Positions 57,609 through 64,000 of a stretch of 64,000 bases of DNA are shown piece by piece (position 1 is the stretch's first letter; every line of letters begins with the position of its first letter). The DNA comes from AP-15 sp963795485. Its GTDB lineage: Bacteria; Pseudomonadota; Alphaproteobacteria; ATCC43930; CGMCC-115725. The translations under genes were made by a program, and so were the position numbers. The DNA lies in the NCBI GenBank assembly GCA_963795485.1, contig CAWCIL010000007.1, positions 62,001 through 126,000 on the forward strand. Direction: 5' to 3'. Under the pieces are notes generated by a model that saw only the letters and a program-made list of their open reading frames with translations, did not search any database and had not been told where the DNA came from.

Positions 57609-59028
57609 GGACCCAGGTATCCTTCGACCCGCCGCCCTGCGAGGAGTTGACGACCAGGGAGCCGCGACGCAAGGCCACCCGCGTCAATCCGCCGGGCAAG
57701 AACCCAGGTGCTCGAGCCGGTCACCGCAAACGGCCGCAGATCGACATGGCGCGGCTCGATCCGGCCATCGACCAGGGTCGGCGCCACCGACAGGTTGACG
57801 CAGGGCTGGCTGATGTAGTTGGCCGGGTCGTCCGACGAGCTTGGCGCGGCAATCGTCGAGCTCGGCGCGGCTCGCCTTGGGGCCGACGGTGATGCCGTAG
57901 CCGCCGGCTTCGCCGACCGGCTTGATCACCAGCTCGGCCAGATGGTCGAGGGTGTAGCGCAACGCCGCCGGCTCGCGGCAGATATTGGTCTCGACGTTGT
58001 GCAGGATCGGCTCCTCGCCAAGGTAATAGCGGATGATGCGCGGCATATAGGCATAGACCGCCTTGTCGTCGGCGACCCCGGTGCCGATCGCATTGGCGAG
58101 CGCCACATTGCCGGCGCGATAGGCCCGCATCAGCCCGCGCACGCCCAGCTTGCTCTCGGGGATGAATGCCTCGGGATCGAGAAAATCGTCGTTGATGCGG
58201 CGATAGATCACGTCGACGCGCGCGAGCCCCCCGGTCGTGCGCATCCAAACGCGCTCGTCCTCGACCACCAGATCCGGCCCCTCGACCAACGGCACGCCCA
58301 TCTCGCGGGCCAGAAAGACATGCTCGAAATAGGCCGAGTTGTAGGTGCCGGGCGACAGCAGCACGACTTGCGGGTCGGCCATCCCGGCGGGCGCCAGCTC
58401 CTGCAATGCAGCGATCAGCCGGGCGCCGTAATTGTCGATTCCGCGCAGCCCGATGTCGTCGAGCAGATCGGGGAAGGCGCGCAGCATCATGTGCCGGTTC
58501 TCGACGACGTAGCTGACGCCCGAAGGCGTGCGCGCATTGTCTTCGAGCACCAGAAAGGCGCCGGTTTCGTCGCGCACGATGTCGGTGCCGCAGATGTTGA
58601 CATAGGCCTTGTGCGGCACGTCGACGCCGCGCATCAGCGGGCGGTAATTGCGGTTGCCGAGGATCAGATCGGCCGGGACGATCCCGTCCTTCAGCACCCG
58701 CTGACCGTGGTAGATGTCGTCGAGCAGCAGGTTGATTGCCGTGATCCGCTGCACGATGCCGCTTTCGAGGTGCCGCCATTCGGCCGCCGAGAGCACCCGC
58801 GGCAGCACGTCGAACGGCAGGATGCGGTCGATCGTCTTGGCGTCGGAATAGACCGTGAAGGTGATCCCGAGATTATAGAGCTCGGCATTGGCGGCGGCGG
58901 CGCGGTCCTTCAAGCGCCTCGATCGACAGGCCGGACAGGCGTTCCCTGATCCCGGCACTCGCCGGGCTGCCCAGCATCTCGCAGTAAAAGCCCTGCGGAT
59001 CGTAACCGTCGAGGATCGAGCAACCCAT
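57601..59028 (-). CDS. Circularly permuted ATP-grasp protein (DUF404/DUF407), three apparent frameshifts
   Basis: From ATG 59028 (MGCSILDGYDPQGFYCEMLG) the protein continues with LYNLGITFTVYSD, FDVLPRVLSAAEWRHLESGIVQRI, DIYHGQRVLKDGIVP, NICGTDIVRDETGAFLVLEDNARTPSGVSYVVENR, AYMPRIIRYYLGEEPILHNVETNICREP, IKPVGEAGGYGITVGP and APTLVDGRIEPRHVDLRPFAVTGSSTWVL, to TGA 57601. These match the circularly permuted ATP-grasp family that likely ligates amino acids or peptides. Three extra bases (near 58912, 57828-57834 and 57698-57702) each shift the frame. After removing them the length is a normal 474 residues. All partners are intact, so sequencing errors are likely. Confidence 0.85.
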
Positions 59029-59181
59029 TTGCCTGTCCGAGACAACTGCCGTGCAGCAGCAAGGAGCATATTCCGCGCCAAAAGGCCAAAGCGCGAGCGC
59101 CACCCGGCGATTGCGAGCCAAAGGTGATCAAACTTTAGGCGGGCGGGCAAGGTTTCGATCAGATCGACGCCCTTTTCGGTC

Positions 59182-59272
59182 TGTCATTGCGAGCCCCCGG
59201 GGGCGGCCCGAGGAAAGGCGTCCGCGAAGCCATCTCGGGCCGACGCCGCTCCGTCGGATCGCTGCGTCGCGC
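59182..59272. repeat. Degenerate palindromic intergenic repeat
   Basis: The segment starts TGTCATTGCGAGCC and contains GAAGCCATCTCG and GGATCGCTGCGTCGC. It resembles the TCATTGCGAGCG...GAAGCAATCC...GGATTGCTTCGTCGC elements scattered in alphaproteobacterial intergenic DNA. No coding role. Confidence 0.45.
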
Positions 59273-59279
59273 GAAGCGC

Positions 59280-60533
59280 TCAGCGTTGCCGGTGTCGCTC
59301 GCGACCTAGTCGGTTCGCGGCGATCTCGCCGCCCTTGAGCACCAGGGCAATGTGCTCGGGGTTCTGCAAAATCTTCACATCGCCGAGCGGATCGCCGGCG
59401 ACAACGACGAGGTCGGCGAGCTTGCCTTTCTCGACGGTGCCGAGATCGTGCCCGCGGCCGATGCATTCGGCGGCCCAGCCGGTCGCCGCGCGCAGCGCCT
59501 GGAGCGGCGTCATCCCGGCCTTGACGAGGCAGGCGATCTCGATCGCGTTCGGCGGGTGGCCGTGGCCGCCGGCATCGGTTCCGGCGGCGATCTTGACCCC
59601 GGCGGCGAGTGCGGCGCGCAGGCTTGCGACATGGTGCTCTTCGAGGTCGCGCGCCCGCTCGCGCACATGCGGCAACGGCGATTTGCGGTGGTAGTCGTAG
59701 ACCGCGAAGGTCGGCACGAAAAAGATGCCGCGCTCGGCCATCCGGTCGAGCAGCTCCGGCTCCTGGTCGAGATAGCAGCCGTGGTCGATCGAATCGACGC
59801 CGGCCTCGACCGCGATATGGAGGCCGCGGCCGCCGAGCGCATGGCAGATCACGCGCCGGTCGAGCGCGTGCGCCTCTTCGACCAGCGCCTGCATCTCGTC
59901 GAGGTTGAAGGCGCCGTCCGTCGGCCCGTGCCCGGGCCGCGAGCTGGCGCCGCCGGTCGTCGCACATTTGATCGCGTCGGCCCCGGCGCGCACCACCCGG
60001 CGCACCACCGGCCGGACATCGGCCAAGCCGTTGACGACGCCGTCGGGCAGCAGCGGGTCGTTGGGCACGCAGCACGAAAAACCGGACGGGCTGACCCGGT
60101 CGCCGATGCCGCCGATCGGCGAGACGATGACCAGCGACAGGACGAGCCGGGGCCCGGCAATCAACCCCTCGTCGATCGCCCGCTTGAACCCGGCATCGAG
60201 CCCGGCGGCGTCGCGCACCGTCGTATAGCCGGCGTCGAGCGTCTGCTCCAACACCTTGGCCGTGCGCAGGGTGCGCGTCGTCTGCGGCTCGTCGATGCCC
60301 CAGCGCCGCGCCAGATCGTAGCCGTGCATCGCCAAATGGTCGTGGCAGTCGATCAGCCCCGGCAGCACCGTCATGCCGGACACGTCGATGATCTCGGCAT
60401 CGGCCGGCCATTCGCCGTGGGCGCGGGTCTCGATGGCATCGATCCGGTCGTCGCGGATCACGATCGCGGCGTTCGCCACCGGGCCGGCGCCGGTGCCGTC
60501 GATCAGCCTGCCGCCCTTCAGCACTTTGATCAT
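59280..60533 (-). CDS. Amidohydrolase-family metal-dependent hydrolase
   Basis: The 417-residue protein has the TIM-barrel amidohydrolase layout: an N-terminal beta-sandwich part (VLKGGRLIDGTGAGPVANAAIVIRDDRI), the HxH metal site His64/His66 in LPGLIDCHDHLAMHG, ICHALGGRGLHIAVEAGVDSIDHGCYL with further His ligands, AGTDAGGHGHPP with the catalytic Asp, and the C-terminal KGKLADLVVVAGDPL. The pattern is closest to the imidazolonepropionase/prolidase-like branch that includes Xaa-Arg dipeptidases. The true substrate is unknown. It starts at ATG 60533 and is monocistronic. Confidence 0.9.
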   Translation of the reverse strand: MIKVLKGGRLIDGTGAGPVANAAIVIRDDRIDAIETRAHGEWPADAEIIDVSGMTVLPGLIDCHDHLAMHGYDLARRWGIDEPQTTRTLRTAKVLEQTLDAGYTTVRDAAGLDAGFKRAIDEGLIAGPRLVLSLVIVSPIGGIGDRVSPSGFSCCVPNDPLLPDGVVNGLADVRPVVRRVVRAGADAIKCATTGGASSRPGHGPTDGAFNLDEMQALVEEAHALDRRVICHALGGRGLHIAVEAGVDSIDHGCYLDQEPELLDRMAERGIFFVPTFAVYDYHRKSPLPHVRERARDLEEHHVASLRAALAAGVKIAAGTDAGGHGHPPNAIEIACLVKAGMTPLQALRAATGWAAECIGRGHDLGTVEKGKLADLVVVAGDPLGDVKILQNPEHIALVLKGGEIAANRLGRERHRQR

Positions 60534-60795
60534 CCGCCGCTCCCTCCCACCGCCGGCGCATTAAGCCCGATGCCGGCCCGAGGCGCAATTCGGCACGGCG
60601 AATGCTGTCTTCGGCTCACGACGTCTTTGGCAGATTTCCGTTCGAGCTGCGGTGATAGTCTCGGCGCGGGCTTGTGGGGTCATCGCGACTGTGCTGCAGA
60701 TCGGCCCGATGATCGCAGCCGCTTTGACGTTGGCCGGGCGCGTCGACATTGGTCAAAAAAGTGTTAAGTTCGCGGGAGAGAGAGGAGGGCGCGCG

Positions 60796-62142
60796 ATGGT
60801 TTTGGCCCGGATTGCCGCGATTGCTTTGGCGGTGCTGGTGCTCGGGTCGGGATCGGTCGACGCCGCCGGCCCGCTGCGATCGTTCAAGCTCGGGTTTTGG
60901 TCCGGCGGCGCCTACACCGACGAGCGCACTGGAGACTTTACCCACTGCTCGGCGGGGGTCGCCTACGACAGCGGGATCAATATGTTCATCCTGGTCACCG
61001 CCGGTTATCGCTGGTGGCTCGGCTTTATCGACCCGCATTGGGCGTTTTCGCCCAGGACGAGGCTGGAGGTGGAGCTGCGCCTGGATGGCGGCGCGCCGTT
61101 CCCCCGATTCGCGACCGTCCCGAGCGGCCAGTTGCTGCTCGTGCCATTGCCCGACAATTCCGGTGTGATCGACCGGTTGCGCCAGAGTTCGCAATTGAGC
61201 CTGATCGCGCAGGGAGAGGCGTTCCGGTTCGAGCTCAGCGAGACCGCCGCGGTATTGGACGAGCTGAGGGGCTGCGTGCGCAGCTCGGCGGCGCTCGCAG
61301 CGCGCGCCTCGTCGGCGCCGTCGCCGACGGCCGCCTCAGCTTCCTCGGAGACAAAGCAGCCGCCCGCCCACACCGCGACCCCGTCCGAGACGGCGGCTCG
61401 CGGCGGAGGTCCGCCGGCTGCGGCATCGCCTGCGCCGTCGCCGCCCGCACCGCCCGACACCGCCGCCGCGGCAGATATGCATGCCGCGCCCGGAACGCCC
61501 GAAGCAGCTCTATCGGTTACGGTGGCGCCGCAGACCGCCCCGGCACTGCCGGCCGCGCCGGTCACCTCGGCTTTCGCTGCTGCGTCGCCGCAAACGCCGG
61601 GTCCGTCGGCTGACGCTGCCGGGTTGCCGTTTGCCCCGCTCCCGGAGGCACTGCGGCCGACCCAGCCGACGGCTCTCGAGGAGATCAGGCTCGCCAGGGA
61701 TTTCTTTACGACCGCGCAGCTGCCGAACGCTCGCCTGGTGGTGACCGACAAGCCGGCGGCGCTCGCTAGCTTCACCGCCGTGTGGCGGTCCGACAACGCC
61801 GCCGGTGCCGTCAAAATCATCGCGCCGGGCCCGGATGTCAGCGGCAGCGGCATCGCCTCCAATCTGATCGCGGTCGATCCGCAGATGTGCAAAGGAGATT
61901 TCGCGACGGCCCGATCGAGCGCCTCGTTCGACAGCAGCGTGGTGTTCAGCGCCGTCCTGTCATGCACCGAGGCCAACGAGCAACGCACGGCGCAATATTT
62001 TATTACGCCGCGTCGCCAGGGCGGATTCGTGGTATTTGCCGTGGTCGGCAGCAGCCCGGTTGGCGGTGTGGCCGGCGCCGACCGGCCGAGCATCGACCTG
62101 TTCACCAGGGCTGCGGTCCGAGCCGCCGAGAGCGGGGGGTGA
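60796..62142 (+). CDS. Secreted or periplasmic protein with Pro/Ala-rich linker, unknown function
   Basis: The 448-residue product from ATG 60796 (AGGAGGG upstream) has a signal peptide (IAAIALAVLVLGSGSVDAA). A beta-rich N-terminal domain (to about residue 160) contains Cys56 and Cys162-like cysteines. A low-complexity Ala/Pro/Ser linker of about 120 residues follows, and then a C-terminal domain (EIRLARDFFTTAQLPNARLVV...) with two further cysteines. No motif is recognised, although the first domain has a distant look of the invasion-associated locus B-type fold. It is followed after 69 bp by an HdeD-like gene on the same strand. Confidence 0.75.
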   Translation: MVLARIAAIALAVLVLGSGSVDAAGPLRSFKLGFWSGGAYTDERTGDFTHCSAGVAYDSGINMFILVTAGYRWWLGFIDPHWAFSPRTRLEVELRLDGGAPFPRFATVPSGQLLLVPLPDNSGVIDRLRQSSQLSLIAQGEAFRFELSETAAVLDELRGCVRSSAALAARASSAPSPTAASASSETKQPPAHTATPSETAARGGGPPAAASPAPSPPAPPDTAAAADMHAAPGTPEAALSVTVAPQTAPALPAAPVTSAFAAASPQTPGPSADAAGLPFAPLPEALRPTQPTALEEIRLARDFFTTAQLPNARLVVTDKPAALASFTAVWRSDNAAGAVKIIAPGPDVSGSGIASNLIAVDPQMCKGDFATARSSASFDSSVVFSAVLSCTEANEQRTAQYFITPRRQGGFVVFAVVGSSPVGGVAGADRPSIDLFTRAAVRAAESGG

Positions 62143-62211
62143 GGGCGCCGCGGCGATGCCGAGGCGCCGCCCGTGACGCGCCAGCCGGCGCGTGGTCCGG
62201 AGGTGACAGAG

Positions 62212-62799
62212 ATGAGCAACCCGACCCTCCCCGATCTCGACGGGATCCGGCATCGGCTCGGCGACGCGATCCATGCGCATTGGAAGCTCTTTCTCGCCGA
62301 AGGCATCGTCATGGTGGTGCTCGGGCTCGTGGCGATCGCCGTGCCCGAATTCGCCAGCCTGGCGATCACGATCCTGATCGGCTGGCTGTTTTTCATCGGC
62401 GGGATCTTTCGCACGATATCGGTCTTGCAGCATCGCCGAATGCCGGGCTTCGCCTGGTCGCTGTTGACCGCGGTTCTGGCGGTGGCGCTCGGCCTGGTGC
62501 TGCTGCTGCGGCCGGTCGCGGCCGTGCTGACCCTGACGATCTGGCTGATCGCATTTTTCATTATCCAGGGAATCGCCGCGATCCTGTTGGCGATCGAGCA
62601 CCGCCGCCACCTGCCGAGCTGGGGGTGGGTCCTGTTCAGCGGCCTGGTCGACCTGTTTCTCGCCTATCTGATCTGGGACGGCTGGCCGAGTTCGGCCGGC
62701 TGGGCAATCGGCCTCCTGGTCGGCATCAACATGGTGTTTCTGGGGCTGTCATTGATCATGACCGCGCTGGCGGCGCGCACGATGGCGCCGCGGGTGTAA
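62212..62799 (+). CDS. HdeD/DUF308-like membrane protein
   Basis: The 195-residue protein has six transmembrane helices grouped as three pairs (WKLFLAEGIVMVVLGLVAIAV, LAITILIGWLFFIGGIFRTISVL, and the parallel later ones), the HdeD family layout. In enterobacteria HdeD supports acid resistance; in other groups the role is not known. ATG 62212 has GGAGG 8 nt upstream; an in-frame GTG at 62173 is less likely. It may be co-transcribed with the secreted protein upstream. Confidence 0.87.
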   Translation: MSNPTLPDLDGIRHRLGDAIHAHWKLFLAEGIVMVVLGLVAIAVPEFASLAITILIGWLFFIGGIFRTISVLQHRRMPGFAWSLLTAVLAVALGLVLLLRPVAAVLTLTIWLIAFFIIQGIAAILLAIEHRRHLPSWGWVLFSGLVDLFLAYLIWDGWPSSAGWAIGLLVGINMVFLGLSLIMTALAARTMAPRV

Positions 62800-62820
62800 A
62801 TATTCGGCGTTCGGCAGATG

Positions 62821-63606
62821 CTACGGATAAACCTCGGAAGCCAGCATCGCCATCCCCCACAGAGCGAGTGCCGCACCGGTCAGCCGGCTCGCCCAAACAC
62901 CCCAGGGGAGGGTCTTCTCGACCAGCACCAGCAACGCCAAACCGGCGATCCACAACAGGTTCATCAACCCGCCCACGAACAACAGGGCCATCAGCATCCA
63001 GCAGCAGCCGAGGCAGAAGGCGCCGTGACGGATGCCGCAGCCGACCGCTCCCCGGTAGCCGACGCGCCAATAGCGCATCAGGAATTCCAAGGGCGAGCGG
63101 CAGCGGACCAGGCAGGCCTGCTTCAGCGGCGTCCATTGGTAGAGGCCGGCGGCGACGAGGATCGAGCCGGCAACGACGGTGCTGCGGCTAGCCATCGCCG
63201 GCGACAGCGTCCCGAGGCGCGAAAGGCCCCACTGCAGCAGGGTCGCGGCCAGGCTGAACCCGACCCAGACCAGGAGGTAGCCGAGCGCGAAGGCGGCAGC
63301 GCTCGGCGCGCCGCGCGCGGCGGTTTTGCGCGTCAGCGTCGAAACCAGCAGGATCGTCGGGGCGGCGCTCGGCAGCATCATCGCCGCCATCATGATCGCC
63401 CACATCAGGAAAATCAGCCCCGCATAGAACGGGGTCCAGGTCGGCGCCGTCATCGTCATCGCGCCGCCGCCCATCGGCATCGAGTCCATGCCGAGGCCGG
63501 CGCCCAGCAGCAGATAGAGCCATGCGAGGGCGACGGTGACGGCGAGGCCCGCCAGCACCAAGACACGGTCATGGCGCAACAAGCGGTATGGCAAGCCGGT
63601 CGGCAT
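62821..63606 (-). CDS. DUF2182 integral membrane protein
   Basis: The 261-residue protein has about seven membrane helices and the DUF2182 motifs MWAIMMAAMMLPSAAPTILL, GYLLVWVGFSLAATLLQWGL, YQWTPLKQACLVRCRSPL, and GIRHGAFCLGCCWMLMALLF, with Met/Cys/His clusters suited to metal binding. An N-terminal Met-rich loop (GMDSMPMGGGAMTM) adds to this. It is 14 bp downstream of a DUF1326 gene, its usual partner. The function is often noted as metal-related but unproven. Confidence 0.92.
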   Translation of the reverse strand: MPTGLPYRLLRHDRVLVLAGLAVTVALAWLYLLLGAGLGMDSMPMGGGAMTMTAPTWTPFYAGLIFLMWAIMMAAMMLPSAAPTILLVSTLTRKTAARGAPSAAAFALGYLLVWVGFSLAATLLQWGLSRLGTLSPAMASRSTVVAGSILVAAGLYQWTPLKQACLVRCRSPLEFLMRYWRVGYRGAVGCGIRHGAFCLGCCWMLMALLFVGGLMNLLWIAGLALLVLVEKTLPWGVWASRLTGAALALWGMAMLASEVYP

Positions 63607-63620
63607 CGAGGCTGCCGCCG

Positions 63621-64000
63621 CTAGCCGACGATCCCGTGATTGCTCAGGTGAATGTGCGCGAACTGGCCGTAACTGTTTCTCAAGTCGAGCTTGATGGCTC
63701 CCTCGGCGGTGGTGGTGCCGCTGCCCATTTCCGCGATGCGGTACTCGAACCCATCCGGCAGGTCGATGCGAGCCCGGTGCTCGACGCCGGTGACCGGATT
63801 GCGGATCGGCTCTCCCGACGCCTCCACGACGCCGGGTATCGCCAGATGCGCGCGGCGCGCTTCGACGTCAACCTCGAACGCGATCGGCTTGAACAACGGC
63901 TCGAGCTTGTTCGGAGACATGGCGCCGTAGACCCACCACATCGTCGCCATCTCCTCGGTCTCCTCGCCTGACAGGATCTTTACGAGCGCATGGCGCTGGG
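63621..64000 (-). CDS. DUF1326 family protein, C-terminal part (truncated by window edge)
   Basis: The frame is open to the window's right edge and ends at 63621. Visible residues (RHALVKILSGEETEEMATMWWVYGAMSPNKLEPLFKPIAFEVD, RRAHLAIPGVVEASGEPIRNPVTGVEHRARIDLPDGFEYR, FAHIHLSNHG) match the C-terminal half of DUF1326. It is upstream of and probably co-transcribed with DUF2182. Start not seen. Confidence 0.88.
   Translation of the reverse strand, partial: QRHALVKILSGEETEEMATMWWVYGAMSPNKLEPLFKPIAFEVDVEARRAHLAIPGVVEASGEPIRNPVTGVEHRARIDLPDGFEYRIAEMGSGTTTAEGAIKLDLRNSYGQFAHIHLSNHGIVG

Noticed and set aside
55647..57650. Plus-strand 667-residue frame opposite the transglutaminase and alpha-E genes
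   Set aside because: Antisense shadow; the opposite strand has clear catalytic motifs and family matches.

Overview
The window is GC-rich chromosomal DNA from an alphaproteobacterium. The evidence is the block rimP-nusA-ylxR-infB-rbfA-truB-rpsO-pnp, two Irr-type Fur regulators (a lineage-typical subfamily), a class II DAHP synthase, and short palindromic intergenic elements of the kind common in this class. I cannot name the genus.

Layout. 1-7.2 kb: end of a DUF1254/DUF1214 protein, an outer-membrane MetA-pathway-like protein, a Sir2 deacylase, a MITE-like palindromic element beside an aminotransferase remnant, a low-GC lipoprotein, a sedolisin-type peptidase without a full propeptide, and prfC preceded by a decayed piece of itself. 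7.2-12.4 kb: three tandem paralogous MFS transporters, the middle one frameshifted. 12.6-15.5 kb: DAHP synthase followed by nicotinate phosphoribosyltransferase, preceded by what looks like a complete ribosome-mediated attenuator whose leader peptide is rich in Tyr, Phe and Trp. 15.6-19.8 kb: TauD-like dioxygenase, TPR protein, and a decayed rubrerythrin / CCG-domain Fe-S protein / DUF3501 operon in which only DUF3501 is intact. 20.1-25.5 kb: two Irr paralogues flanking a DUF1800-DUF1501-NHL operon that has a near-consensus promoter. 25.5-37.4 kb: nitronate monooxygenase, GDPD, then the translation/transcription block, all on the minus strand, with a promoter and intrinsic terminator in the rimP leader. 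37.4-44.2 kb: a 1258-residue autotransporter with 120-bp internal repeats, a GMC oxidoreductase, a fragment of another, and a quinone oxidoreductase.

44.9-52.5 kb is the accessory region: a large STAND NTPase with a helical-repeat C-terminus, an unrecognised partner protein, an AraC fragment and a tyrosine integrase, ending at a 45-nt copy of the 3' half of tRNA-Gly(GCC). This looks like the end of an integrated island carrying a candidate defence module. 52.8-54.8 kb holds debris (sigma-like protein, truncated GHKL ATPase, other fragments). 54.9-64 kb: an aquaporin with an altered pore, a circularly permuted ATP-grasp / alpha-E / transglutaminase operon, an amidohydrolase, a secreted Pro/Ala-rich protein, an HdeD-like protein, and a DUF2182-DUF1326 pair.

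A recurring oddity is that at least nine sites carry apparent single-base indels, often in short homopolymers, splitting genes that otherwise look intact (including pnp). Many may be sequencing or assembly errors. The heavily decayed rubrerythrin operon is different and looks like genuine gene loss.
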